From Panacagrimonas perspica (GTDB taxonomy: Bacteria; Pseudomonadota; Gammaproteobacteria; Nevskiales; Nevskiaceae), in NCBI RefSeq assembly GCF_004364935.1, contig NZ_SOBT01000013.1:124001-188000 (forward strand): 64,000 nt of DNA. The letters are read 5' to 3'. Of the stretch, positions 43,888 to 52,415 are shown one piece after another. The first letter of the stretch is position 1, and every line of letters starts with the position of its first letter. Both the position numbers and the translations under genes were made by a program. The notes below the pieces were generated by a model that did no database searches, was not told the DNA's origin, and saw only the letters and a list, made by a program, of their open reading frames with translations.

Positions 43888-45264
43888 ATGCGCATCAGAA
43901 AGTATGACTTCGACTACAGCCGTCGCGTCTTCATGGACAAGGTGGCCAAGGGAGCGGCGGGCGGCGTGCTGGCGCCGCTGTGGCCCACGGTGGCGAATTC
44001 GGGAGAGGTGACCAAGGCGTATCCCGACGAGCTTCTCTCGATCGAGATGTACACGAAAGGGAAGATCAAGCCGGGCGACGTCATCACCTCCGCGAACGTG
44101 GATGTCGTCAAGGACCTGCTGGATCCGATCTGCTACAAGCAGGTCAAGGAGATGAACCGCAGGATCAAGATCAAGGAATCGATCAAGGACATCAGCAAGA
44201 TGTTCAACCATCGGTACCTTGAGCTGACGCTCAAGAATGCCGGCCGCGCGAAATTCTCGACCGACGGTAATCTCTGGACGGACGGCAAGGAGGGCGACAT
44301 CTGGGTCGGCGGCATGCCGTTCCCGGATGCGAAGACGGCGCAGGAAGCCTGCTGCAACATCAGTACGAGCTGGGGCCGGCACGACTATTCGCAGTACGTC
44401 ATTCCCTGCTGGTCCGTCGGACCGGACGGCGAGCAGGCCTACTTCCACAACCTGATCTGGTTCGAACTGCAGACGACCGGCCGCAACGACGGCGAGATCT
44501 TCAAGGGGTTCAAGGACAAGCTTCGCCTCAACACGGCGCTGTTCACCGGGCCCAACGACGTCAAGGGCAGCTCGTTCCTCAGCGTCTGGTATTACGACCA
44601 GCGCAAATTTCCCGATCTCTACGGCTACTTCCCGGCGTTCAAGCGCGTGCGGCAATTTCCGACCAACCAGCGTTTCGAGCCGCTGGTTCCGGGCATGGCG
44701 CTGCACCTGACCGATGCATGGGGCGCTGGCGATCCGATGCTGACGTGGGGAAATTTCAAGATCGTCGAACGCAGGCCGATGCTGGGTCCCTGTGCGGACA
44801 ACTGGTACGCCGGCCATCACCCCAACTGGTACGCGCCGTTCCACGGTGGTCCAAAGGGCAAGACGTTCTTCGACAAGACCTTCGAGCTGATTCCGGAATG
44901 CATCGTGTGGGATTCCGAGCCCACCGGTTTCGCGCGCGCACCCGTCGGTCGTCGCCGCACCTGGTCGGACGCACGCAACGGCACGATGGTGACGCAGGTG
45001 ACCTACGACCGGCGCGGCGAGCTCTACAAGCAGATCGAATTCGGCACCGGCCAGATGAAGAACGACGTGACCGAGATCCTCGACGCGGATGGGTATCCGG
45101 ATTGGTCGTGGCATACCGCGCAGTTCCACGACATCCAGAGCAATCGCATCACGCTGATCCGGCACGCACGCGAAGCCGACGGATACAAGTCGCTCTTCAT
45201 CGACGACGGAACGGCGTACGACAAGTTCATGACCACGTCGGCGGTTGCCCGTCTGGGCCAGTAA
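43888..45264 (+). CDS. Tat-exported DUF1329-like protein 1
   Basis: A 458-residue protein. MRIRKYDFDYSRRVFMDKVA carries a twin-arginine motif (SRRVFMD) followed by a weakly hydrophobic stretch AAGGVLAPLWP. The mature part has GNLWTDGKEGDIWVGGMPFP, KGSSFLSVWYYDQRKFPDL and WGAGDPMLTWGNFKIV, which fit DUF1329, a LolA/LolB-like outer-membrane-linked family found with catabolic and RND genes. Function is unknown; a role in handling hydrophobic compounds is inference. GGAAGGACC precedes ATG 43888. A close paralogue is at 50681. Confidence 0.68.
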   Translation: MRIRKYDFDYSRRVFMDKVAKGAAGGVLAPLWPTVANSGEVTKAYPDELLSIEMYTKGKIKPGDVITSANVDVVKDLLDPICYKQVKEMNRRIKIKESIKDISKMFNHRYLELTLKNAGRAKFSTDGNLWTDGKEGDIWVGGMPFPDAKTAQEACCNISTSWGRHDYSQYVIPCWSVGPDGEQAYFHNLIWFELQTTGRNDGEIFKGFKDKLRLNTALFTGPNDVKGSSFLSVWYYDQRKFPDLYGYFPAFKRVRQFPTNQRFEPLVPGMALHLTDAWGAGDPMLTWGNFKIVERRPMLGPCADNWYAGHHPNWYAPFHGGPKGKTFFDKTFELIPECIVWDSEPTGFARAPVGRRRTWSDARNGTMVTQVTYDRRGELYKQIEFGTGQMKNDVTEILDADGYPDWSWHTAQFHDIQSNRITLIRHAREADGYKSLFIDDGTAYDKFMTTSAVARLGQ

Positions 45265-45299
45265 GACAATGAGGCGAAGTGAGGAGAGAGGACGTCCCT

Positions 45300-45326
45300 C
45301 GGCCAGGCCTGCCTCAGGCCTGGCCG
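45300..45326. other. Perfect hairpin without T-tract
   Basis: CGGCCAGGCCTG (45300-45311) and CAGGCCTGGCCG (45315-45326) form a perfect 12-bp stem with a 3-base loop, 36 bases after the DUF1329 stop. No T-run follows, so it may protect mRNA or be a weak terminator. Confidence 0.5.
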
Positions 45327-45375
45327 ATGTGGATGCGATGTGCAGGCCCGGCGAAGCGCGAGCGGGTGGACCGCG

Positions 45376-45684
45376 ATGAAGCTCGATCTCGAAGTCGGAC
45401 TGTGCACCCGGTGCGGTGTGCTGCTGCCCCCGACGGTCGGCGTGCCACATCCGGACGCTGCGGACGCGATTCCCGTGGCGAAGCTGACGCGGTCCGAGCG
45501 TCGCGTCTTTCTTCTGTTGTGCAAAGGCTTTTCCAACAAGCAGATCTCGGATCGATTGGTGGTATCCGGGAACACCGTCCGTTTTCACCTGAAGCAGGTC
45601 TACGCAAAGCTCGGAGCCCGCTCCCGTGCACATGCTGTCGCACTCGGAAGCGGCGCCTCGTTGGATGTTCCGGTTCTGGAATGA
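45376..45684 (+). CDS. Stand-alone LuxR-type HTH protein
   Basis: A 102-residue protein from ATG 45376; an in-frame ATG at 45340 is the alternative. Residues about 35-95 are a complete LuxR/FixJ helix-turn-helix: LTRSERRVFLLLCKGFSNKQ then SGNTVRFHLKQVYAKLGARS. The N-terminus has CTRCG, a lone Cys pair, and no receiver or autoinducer domain. It may be a DNA-binding partner or a redox- or metal-sensitive regulator; the target is unknown. A strong terminator follows. Confidence 0.8.
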   Translation: MKLDLEVGLCTRCGVLLPPTVGVPHPDAADAIPVAKLTRSERRVFLLLCKGFSNKQISDRLVVSGNTVRFHLKQVYAKLGARSRAHAVALGSGASLDVPVLE

Positions 45685-45754
45685 GCATCGTGGAGCGCAC
45701 CGGACGGCGCTTTTCGATGACGGGTTTCCTCCTCGTGCGTTTCGGGCACGATTC

Positions 45755-45785
45755 GCTGGCGGCCGCGAGGCCGCCAGCACTTTTT
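45755..45785 (+). terminator. Rho-independent terminator
   Basis: GCTGGCGGCC (45755-45764) pairs perfectly with GGCCGCCAGC (45769-45778) over a GCGA loop, followed by ACTTTTT. It ends the LuxR-type transcript. Confidence 0.85.
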
Positions 45786-46171
45786 GATTCATGAGCAAGG
45801 GCGCCCACGATCGTGCAGGCGCCCGGCGAAGTGCGGGAGGCGGTGTCTCGAGTCGTGCGCAAGCGCGAGGCCGCGATCTGCCGGGGATCGCAAAGCTCCT
45901 GTGCCGTCAGTGGATGTCGACGCTGCAGGAATCAATGCGTGCGTGGGCGCTGCAGCGCGGCTGCGATCTCGTGATCACCGAAGAGCCTCGCCCGCCGGCG
46001 GAACGCCGGTCTGTCGTCTGGACACGGAAATGACCGGAGCGGTTTCGCGAACGGCACGAAGGATGAGGGTGCTCCGGGCCCGCGCCGCTTCGCACCGGCG
46101 GCTCGAGCGGCGCATGCGGGCTAGGCGGACGGCGACGGGAGCTGCGCGACTTTCGTCCCGATGGCCGAGCC

Positions 46172-46207
46172 GATTGGTTCGCTTGTTCGTCGCGCACTTG
46201 GTACTAC
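46172..46207 (+). promoter_or_regulatory. Candidate MocR operator upstream of bicupin 2
   Basis: GATTGGTTCG (46172) and ACTTGGTACTAC (46196-46207) are offset by exactly 24 bases. The 12 bases ACTTGGTACTAC are identical to those at 40549. The site lies 168 bases before the bicupin 2 start. Confidence 0.6.
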
Positions 46208-46374
46208 TCGACGGAGCGCTCGAGGCGGATGATGAGATCGACGGTGAAGTTTGATTGCGCCACGCGCTTCGCGAGGAAGCTGCTTGGCCCCCTGCGTGCG
46301 GAAGGGTCTCGAAGAGATCCGTTCGCGCTGCTTCCACCTGCGGCAAGGCCGCGACCAGCGAGGAGATCGGATCC

Positions 46375-47235
46375 GTGAACGACGCTCACCCCCAACGCAT
46401 TGCGAAGTCCTTTGAACTTTTCGTAGGGACTCGAAACGACAATCCCGGGAACTGGGCGCCGTTCGAATGGGACGATCCGGTTCACGGCAAGCAGTCGAAG
46501 GGAGATTTCATCGTGATCCGGCCGGAGGGCAGCAGTGGTTCGCTGTCGAGCGGCCTGTGGCGGACGAGCCCGGTTTCAGCGGGCTGTCGCCCGGATGGAT
46601 CGTGCACCGTCGTCTACTCCGCCCCGTTGGGTGACGAGACGATGCTGATCCTGGAAGGCGAGGCTTTCGTGACGGTAGCCAAGACGGGCAAGAAGCATCA
46701 CATCAAGGCCGGCACGATCATCAGTCACCCGAAGGGCCTCGATGCGACCTGGGAGATTCCGGGGCCGTTCCTGAAGAAGATGTGGTTGATGTGGGACAGC
46801 CCCCAGGTCAACAAGATCAAGCCCGCCGAGGATTTCTACGTGGGCGACATCACCGGCGCACGTGATCGCTGGATCCCGTTCGAATGGAACGAACCCGCGC
46901 ACGGACCTTCACGGGAAGGCGAGATCCAGATCGTCCGCGACGTCGGAACGACGGGAACGCTGATGTGCGGCCTCTGGCGGACGGGCATGAGCTCGCCGGT
47001 ACGCCGCGCCGACGGTTCGTCGGAAGTCCGCTACTCGGCGCCGCTGGGCGACGAGACGCTGATCGTGCTCGAAGGCGAGGCCACGCTCACCGTCACGCAG
47101 ACGGGAAAGGAGTACGCGGTGAAGGCCGGCGACATCATCGGCCACCCGAAGGATCTGGACGTCGTCTGGTCCATCCACACGCCGTTCCTGAAGACATTCT
47201 GGATCCTCACCGACGCGACACCGCCGTCGATTTGA
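46375..47235 (+). CDS. Bicupin protein 2
   Basis: A 286-residue paralogue of the protein at 40626. GTG 46375 is chosen because AGGAG lies ten bases upstream. The two cupin domains are very alike: VYSAPLGDETMLILEGEAFV with HHIKAGTIISHPKGLDATWE, and RYSAPLGDETLIVLEGEATL with YAVKAGDIIGHPKDLDVVWS. This is a clear internal duplication. HxH metal ligands are again missing. Reaction unknown; it probably forms a barrel that binds an organic acid or similar ligand. Convergent with the methyltransferase gene. Confidence 0.78.
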   Translation: MNDAHPQRIAKSFELFVGTRNDNPGNWAPFEWDDPVHGKQSKGDFIVIRPEGSSGSLSSGLWRTSPVSAGCRPDGSCTVVYSAPLGDETMLILEGEAFVTVAKTGKKHHIKAGTIISHPKGLDATWEIPGPFLKKMWLMWDSPQVNKIKPAEDFYVGDITGARDRWIPFEWNEPAHGPSREGEIQIVRDVGTTGTLMCGLWRTGMSSPVRRADGSSEVRYSAPLGDETLIVLEGEATLTVTQTGKEYAVKAGDIIGHPKDLDVVWSIHTPFLKTFWILTDATPPSI

Positions 47236-47255
47236 GGTCGTCGGGAACGAACCAC

Positions 47256-48047
47256 TCAGCCCGCCGGCTTTCGCAGGATTCCGACGAATCGCGTGCCGGC
47301 ACCGCCAGGCCCCGCGCCGCGCACGACGACGGGTTCCACGTTGATGTGCTCGGCGAAGTCACGGAATGCCGTATTGTCGTCGATGTCGTCCGACACCAGC
47401 AGGCCTCCGGCGCGCAGATGCTTCCAGGCCAGCGGATAGGCCCAGGCGCGACCCTCGTACTGCTTGTCGCTGTCGTAGTGGAACAGGTCCAGTGGCCCGG
47501 CCATCGCCTTGATGGCGCGCGGCAGTCCGATGGAATCGGGATAGCGCAGCAGCGCCCACAGCGGCCGGAGTTCTTCGGGAACCACGCAGCCCACGTACTG
47601 CTCGTTGCCGCGCCCGGGATAGGGCATGTCGACACTCGTCAGGCGCCCGTTCGTCTCCCTCAGGGCGAGCAGCAGCGCCAGCGAAGAGAACCCGTAGGCG
47701 ACGCCCGTCTCGACGACACGAGTGGCGCGCACATGAAGCGCGAGATGGTAGAGAAGGTTCGCAAGGCCGGCGCCGCCCATCTTCACGGGGCAGCGCGTCG
47801 CGCGATCCAGCGCGCCGTCCCAGATCTGCGGGAACAGCGTCTCCACGGCTTGGGCGTCATGGCCGGTGAGCAGGCGGATCGCCTCGTCGGACGAGATGGC
47901 GCGTGCGGCGGCCCATCGCTCGGCAGGACCGCGGTCTTTTCCCAGCGGCCGAGGAAGCAGGTTCAATCCGATGCGGCGACGCATGCGTCGCAGCGCTTCG
48001 GGAAGGTAATGCGGACGCGCGAGGAAGAAGAGGAAGCTGCCTTTCAC
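47256..48047 (-). CDS. Class I SAM-dependent methyltransferase
   Basis: A 263-residue protein. The SAM-binding motif I is RVVETGVAYGFSSLALLLAL (about 107-126), motif II GRLTSVDMPYPGRG, and the acidic LDLFHYDSDKQYEG with a later LLVSDDIDDNTAF is typical of the TylF/CmcI-like (Methyltransf_24) group that methylates O on sugars or phenols. An N-terminal extension of about 75 residues is helical and basic. Substrate unknown. It follows the FadL-like gene by 92 bases on the same strand, so the two may form an operon. Confidence 0.82.
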   Translation of the reverse strand: MKGSFLFFLARPHYLPEALRRMRRRIGLNLLPRPLGKDRGPAERWAAARAISSDEAIRLLTGHDAQAVETLFPQIWDGALDRATRCPVKMGGAGLANLLYHLALHVRATRVVETGVAYGFSSLALLLALRETNGRLTSVDMPYPGRGNEQYVGCVVPEELRPLWALLRYPDSIGLPRAIKAMAGPLDLFHYDSDKQYEGRAWAYPLAWKHLRAGGLLVSDDIDDNTAFRDFAEHINVEPVVVRGAGPGGAGTRFVGILRKPAG

Positions 48048-48139
48048 GAATGAGCGGGAGGATCGTCGGCGGGTTTGCGCCCGACTCTAACGCACCGCGA
48101 AAGGCTCCCTGCGGGCCGTCGGCGTGACGCTCGCCGTCG

Positions 48140-49399
48140 TCAGAACCTGCGGCCCAGCGAGAAGCCGATCGCGATCAGCTCGTCGGAGATGTCGATCTCG
48201 CCACCGCCGAACGCATCGGGAATGGAATTGCGACCGCGCGCCGATTTCGCCGGCATGTGCGTGGCCATGCCCGAGAACTCCCATCCGTTGCGCACCCACG
48301 TGGCGCCCGCGCTGTACTGATAGGTCGCGGTCACGCAGCCGAGGACACCGAACAGCGTCTCGGTGCTGTTGACCACGCGGTTGGCGTAGATGTATCCGGC
48401 TCGCAACGCGAGCGCAGGCGTGGCCTGCCACGACACGCCGAGCTTGTACGCCGTCTGGTTGTCGAAATTGAATCCGGGTCCCTGGTCGCTGCCCAGCAGC
48501 TCGCCGGTCTCGAACTGCGCTAGGCCGTTCCGGAAGGCGCGCTGCTTGCGGTAGTCGTAGTGCTGCACTTCGACGGCGACGGTCCACAGCGCCACGGGCT
48601 TGAGCGTGACGCCGATGCCGTAGATGGACGGCAGTTCCAGCCGCCCGCCTTCGGCGATGAGGCCGCGATAGTCGCGGTGCTTCTGCGTCCAGTTGCGCGT
48701 GCGGTAGCCGGCGCCCCAGCTCATCCAGGGCGTCAGTTCGCCGTGCCAGCCCAGCGAGAAGCCGCCGGTGAAGGCGCCGTCCTTGCCCTGGTTGGTGACG
48801 TGCCCGGGCGCGATCGACGTCTGCGCGTTGTCGAGGAATTCGAGACCCTTGACCGAGAACTCCTGGTAGCCGAGGTTCAGGCTCGCACCGACGACGTTGC
48901 GCTCGTTCAGGCGATACGCGAGCGCGGTCACCAGGCTCGTGGACGCCAGGTTCATCATCACGTTGCGGTCGCCGCCGAAACGCTCGTACGGGCTGCCGTG
49001 ATAGCTCGGCCCCAGGCCGGCGTTGAGCAGCGTCACACCCAGGCCGAGCCGGTCCGACAGCCGCGTCGACCATCCACCCTGCGGGATCGCGTAATAGCTC
49101 TTGGCGTCGGAGGGATAGGACTCGTCGGGGCCGGCCGCGTTGCCGCGATAGCTCGCGATGGCCTCGGCCCAGAACAGGTCGACACCGACGTCGTAGCGAT
49201 TGCCCAGCCCCAGCGCATGAGCCGGATTGGCCGCCAGCGCCGTCGTCTCGTAGGCGACGCTGTAGCTGACGCCGCCCATGGCCATGGACTGGATGCCGTT
49301 GCCGTGTTCGAACACGCCGAGGGTCGCGTGAGCGGATATCGGCGCGGCCGCGAGCAGGGCCAGAGACAGACACGTCAGAGGGGCTGAAAAGACACGCAT
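48140..49399 (-). CDS. OmpP1/FadL-family outer-membrane transporter
   Basis: A 419-residue beta-barrel protein. The ATG at 49399 gives the signal peptide MRVFSAPLTCLSLALLAAAP ending in SAHA. The mature start is FEHGNGIQSMAMGGVSYSVA with ETTALAANPAHALGLGNRYD, the FadL/OmpP1 N-terminal plug pattern (GxxxxGxGGxxx...NPA). Many alternating strands follow and the last residue is Phe (SLGRRF), the usual signal for BAM insertion. FadL-type proteins take up long-chain fatty acids or aromatic hydrocarbons; here a hydrophobic substrate of the local catabolic genes is likely but unproven. Confidence 0.82.
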   Translation of the reverse strand: MRVFSAPLTCLSLALLAAAPISAHATLGVFEHGNGIQSMAMGGVSYSVAYETTALAANPAHALGLGNRYDVGVDLFWAEAIASYRGNAAGPDESYPSDAKSYYAIPQGGWSTRLSDRLGLGVTLLNAGLGPSYHGSPYERFGGDRNVMMNLASTSLVTALAYRLNERNVVGASLNLGYQEFSVKGLEFLDNAQTSIAPGHVTNQGKDGAFTGGFSLGWHGELTPWMSWGAGYRTRNWTQKHRDYRGLIAEGGRLELPSIYGIGVTLKPVALWTVAVEVQHYDYRKQRAFRNGLAQFETGELLGSDQGPGFNFDNQTAYKLGVSWQATPALALRAGYIYANRVVNSTETLFGVLGCVTATYQYSAGATWVRNGWEFSGMATHMPAKSARGRNSIPDAFGGGEIDISDELIAIGFSLGRRF

Positions 49400-49584
49400 G
49401 AGATTCTCGATTCTGGAATGGCGCGAGTATCGATGACGCGGAAGGCCCGGGTCATCCGTACTTGCCCTTAGGCGCGCAGGAACGTCGCGATTGCAAAGGG
49501 CGCGCGCAGCGTCTCGCGACAAGACAACTTGTCGGCAGTCGGAATCATCCCGACACTCCGCAGCAACGCAACGACGACGATCCC

Positions 49585-50334
49585 ATGCAGCTTCCCTACG
49601 ACGAAGGTCACACCCGTCGCCGCATCTACCTGGTGCGACATGGTCACGCGATGGGTGAGGGTGAGAAATCGGCCCGCTACACGACCGATGTCACGCTCAC
49701 GCCGCACGGCATCGCGCAGGCCGAGGCGACGCGCGACTTCCTGCGTGGCGTCCCCTTCGACGAAGCGTGGTCATCGGACATCACGCGAGCGCAGCAGACC
49801 GCCGGCATCATCCTGCAGGCGCACCGCGTCGAGTTGCAGATCTCGCCGGCGTACCGCGAGATCGCGGTCGATCTCTCCACCGCGTTGAAGCGCGGGGATG
49901 ACGAGAAATCACGGCTGCGGGCCTTTGCCTACGATCTGTGGAGTGCCGCGGAGCCCGGCGCCCGGATCTTCGGCACGGGAGACAGTTACCGCGAGTATTG
50001 CGACCGCGTATTCGAGGCGATGGAAGCGCTCGTGCTGGACGCAACTGGCAACACGGTGCTGCTCGCGGCGCACGGTGGATTCAACCGGGCCGCGCTGTGC
50101 TGGGCCACGGGTTCGACGTCGCTCGCGGCTTTCGGTGCCTTCGAGCAGGACCACTGCGGTGTGAGCATCGTGGACGCGGACATCGATCTGTCGACGCGCC
50201 GCATCGTCCGCCGCCACGTGCGGCTCACCAACTTCACGGCCTGGGATCCGGACAAACGCAACCTGCGATCGACCGACGTCGAGGTCATGGCGGAGAAGGT
50301 GGCGTCGCTGATCGCAAAGATGAAGGCGCCTTAG
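49585..50334 (+). CDS. Histidine phosphatase family protein
   Basis: A 249-residue cytoplasmic protein from ATG 49585. The catalytic RHG motif is YLVRHGHAMG, the second Arg lies in AWSSDITRAQQTAGI, and the second catalytic His in VLLAAHGGFNRAAL. Length and order fit the phosphoglycerate mutase-like phosphatase branch. Substrate unknown. It is divergent from the FadL-like gene and followed by a 346-base gap. Confidence 0.92.
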   Translation: MQLPYDEGHTRRRIYLVRHGHAMGEGEKSARYTTDVTLTPHGIAQAEATRDFLRGVPFDEAWSSDITRAQQTAGIILQAHRVELQISPAYREIAVDLSTALKRGDDEKSRLRAFAYDLWSAAEPGARIFGTGDSYREYCDRVFEAMEALVLDATGNTVLLAAHGGFNRAALCWATGSTSLAAFGAFEQDHCGVSIVDADIDLSTRRIVRRHVRLTNFTAWDPDKRNLRSTDVEVMAEKVASLIAKMKAP

Positions 50335-50680
50335 CGCCGTCGAGGAATCCGGATTACCCCGCGCGTCTTGCGGAGCCTTATCTGTTCCGCTGATTTCCGT
50401 TATCGGGGATGCTCATTTCCGGATCGATGCGGCCGGCCTATTCTCGTCGAGACCTTCCTTCGCGGTGGCGTCTGCCTCAGGTCTCAACTCTGCTGCTGGT
50501 TTCCGCGCAGTGAGCAGACATCATTTTCCGAAGGTCGAAAGAGTCCATTCAGCTTCCTGGCCTAGGATGCTTGCAACGCCGCACGAAGCGGAGCGAACGC
50601 GCAGGTGATGGACGCCTTGCGCCGCGATCAATTGGATACACCGTCGAGCGAAAGCTCAGATGCATTGGAGGAAACAGCGA
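50335..50680. other. Gap before the second DUF1329-like gene
   Basis: About 350 bases without a supported gene. The promoter of the downstream gene should lie here. The 24-bp-spaced TTGGT repeat seen elsewhere in this region was looked for and not found. A strong ribosome site, GGAGGAAA, lies at 50667-50674. Confidence 0.45.
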
Positions 50681-52072
50681 ATGCGCATCCGGAAGTACGA
50701 CTTCAACTACAGCCGTCGATCGTTCATGGAGAAAGTGGCCACGGGTGCGGGAGCCGGTGTGCTCGCGCCGTTGTGGCCCACGATCGCCAACTCGGCGGAC
50801 GACATCAGCAAGGCCTACCCGGACGAGCTGCTGTCGATCGAGATGTACACCAAGGGCAAGATCAAGCCGGGCGATGTCATCACCAAGGACAACGTCGAGG
50901 CCGTGAAGGATCTGCTCGAGCCGATCACGTACCAGCAGGTGGTCAAGCACGGCCGCCGCATCAACATCGTGCAATCGAACAAGGACGTCACGAAGCTGTT
51001 CAACGCGACGTACCTGGAAAAGACGCTGGCCAACAAGGGCCGCGCCAAGGTCGGCCCGGATGGCAACATCTGGACCGATGGCGACACCTCGAAGCCCTGG
51101 ATCGGCGGCCTGCCGTTCCCGGATGCGACGGACGGCTTCCAGACGCAGGCGAACCTGACGCTGAACTGGGGCCGCCACGATTACTCGCAGTACGCGATTC
51201 CCACGTACAGCCTCAACCCCGATGGCGAAGTCGGTTATCGCCACGAGCTGGTTTGGTGCGAACTGAACACGACCGTGCGCAACGACGGCACGGTGTTCCA
51301 GGGCATGAACGACAAGCTGCGCCTGCAGTCGGTGTTCTTCACCGCGCCGAACGACACGAAGGGTTCGTCGTTCCTGTCGGTGTGGTACTACGACCAGCGC
51401 AAGTTCCCGGATCTGTACGGGTACTTCCCGGCGTTCAAGCGCGTGCGCCAGTTCCCGACCAACCAGCGCTTCGAGCCGCTGGTGCCGGGTGTGACGTTCT
51501 TCCTGTCGGACGCGTGGGCCGCAGGTGATCCGATCCTGACCTGGGGCAACTACAAGATCGTCAAGCGCGGCCCGATGCTGGGCGCGGTGTCCGGCTTCTA
51601 CAACTGGGCGGGCGGCAAGCACCCCACGTGGGATCAGACGGTCCACGGCGGTGGAAAGGGCAAGACCTTCTACGACACCTGGATGGAACTCATTCCGGAG
51701 ACGATCCTGTTCTCGGCCGAGCCCACGGGCTATCCGCGTGCACCGGTCGGCCGCAAGGAAGTCTATGTCGATGCCCGCAACATGATGTTCCCGTCGCAGG
51801 TGACGTACGACCGCCGTGGTTCGATCTGGAAGCAGTTCGAGCCGGGCTTCGGCCAGTTCAAGAACGACAAGGCCGAAGTGCTCGATGCGAACGGCAAGCC
51901 GGACTGGAGCTGGATCTACTGCCACACGCACGATATCCAGTCGGGCCGCATGTCGCGCTTCCGTCACGAGAAGGGTCTGCCGTCGGGCTACAAGAGCAAG
52001 TACGCGATGGAAGGCGAGGACGTCTACAACAAGTTCCTGACGCCGTCCGCGATGGCGCGCCTGGGTTCCTGA
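50681..52072 (+). CDS. Tat-exported DUF1329-like protein 2
   Basis: A 463-residue paralogue of the protein at 43888. MRIRKYDFNYSRRSFMEKVA has the twin-arginine motif SRRSFME, and AYPDELLSIEMYTKGKIKPG is shared with the paralogue residue for residue, as are FPDLYGYFPAFKRVRQFPTN and neighbouring blocks. GGAGGAAA six bases before ATG 50681 decides the start over an upstream in-frame ATG at 50660. The gene has optimised-looking codons and ends at a strong terminator, which suggests high expression (inference). Role as for the first copy: DUF1329-like, unknown, envelope. Confidence 0.7.
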   Translation: MRIRKYDFNYSRRSFMEKVATGAGAGVLAPLWPTIANSADDISKAYPDELLSIEMYTKGKIKPGDVITKDNVEAVKDLLEPITYQQVVKHGRRINIVQSNKDVTKLFNATYLEKTLANKGRAKVGPDGNIWTDGDTSKPWIGGLPFPDATDGFQTQANLTLNWGRHDYSQYAIPTYSLNPDGEVGYRHELVWCELNTTVRNDGTVFQGMNDKLRLQSVFFTAPNDTKGSSFLSVWYYDQRKFPDLYGYFPAFKRVRQFPTNQRFEPLVPGVTFFLSDAWAAGDPILTWGNYKIVKRGPMLGAVSGFYNWAGGKHPTWDQTVHGGGKGKTFYDTWMELIPETILFSAEPTGYPRAPVGRKEVYVDARNMMFPSQVTYDRRGSIWKQFEPGFGQFKNDKAEVLDANGKPDWSWIYCHTHDIQSGRMSRFRHEKGLPSGYKSKYAMEGEDVYNKFLTPSAMARLGS

Positions 52073-52096
52073 TTTGCGGTTGCTGCATGCTTCGAA

Positions 52097-52124
52097 CGCC
52101 CGGCCTTTCGCCGGGCGTTTTTTT
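52097..52124 (+). terminator. Strong Rho-independent terminator
   Basis: CGCCCGGC (52097-52104) pairs perfectly with GCCGGGCG (52110-52117) over CTTTC, followed by seven T. It ends the second DUF1329-like gene. Confidence 0.92.
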
Positions 52125-52155
52125 GGCTTCTCCGGGCGACGGAGGAAAAGCTTTT

Positions 52156-52200
52156 GGCGCAAAGGGCGCAAAGGAAAAGAAAGGACGCAAAGAAAAGAAA
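52156..52200. repeat. GGCGCAAAG short tandem repeat
   Basis: GGCGCAAAG occurs twice in tandem (52156-52173), followed by purine-rich spacers and a third copy as GACGCAAAG (52184-52192). Such CGCAAAG-rich tracts occur between genes in many bacteria; function unknown. Confidence 0.6.
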
Positions 52201-52415
52201 CACAGAGATGATAGTGCAGCGTGTTGACCTTTGCTGTCACCCGCATTCCTTTGCGCTGAACGCTTCTGGTAACCCGCCAGAATCCTGATCCTTGCCCATT
52301 GGCGACGAACTTTTCGCTCGTTCCGGTTACACCGCGGCGTCCTGCGCCCTTAAGATCGACGCTCTCCCCAAGCCATCTTGGGACGGCTCATCGATCGAAA
52401 AACGGAGTGAAACGC

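Larger units (their letters stand above)
45685..46374. other. Gap between LuxR-type gene and bicupin 2
   Basis: About 690 bases. The left part has the terminator at 45755. A weak frame at 45791-46033 (80 codons, containing RAWALQRGCDLVITEEP) could be a small gene but has no ribosome site or family and is left unannotated. The right part holds the 24-bp-spaced repeat at 46172 and the bicupin ribosome site. Confidence 0.4.

Noticed and set aside
43798..45798. Open frame of 666 codons on the minus strand
   Set aside because: Antiparallel to the Tat-exported DUF1329-like gene, with the composition of a shadow frame.
45791..46033. Small gene of 80 codons
   Set aside because: It begins just after a terminator, has no ribosome site and no recognisable family; kept only as a note in the gap entry.
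52141..52205. CRISPR array
   Set aside because: The repeat unit is 9 bases with no regular spacers and no cas genes nearby.
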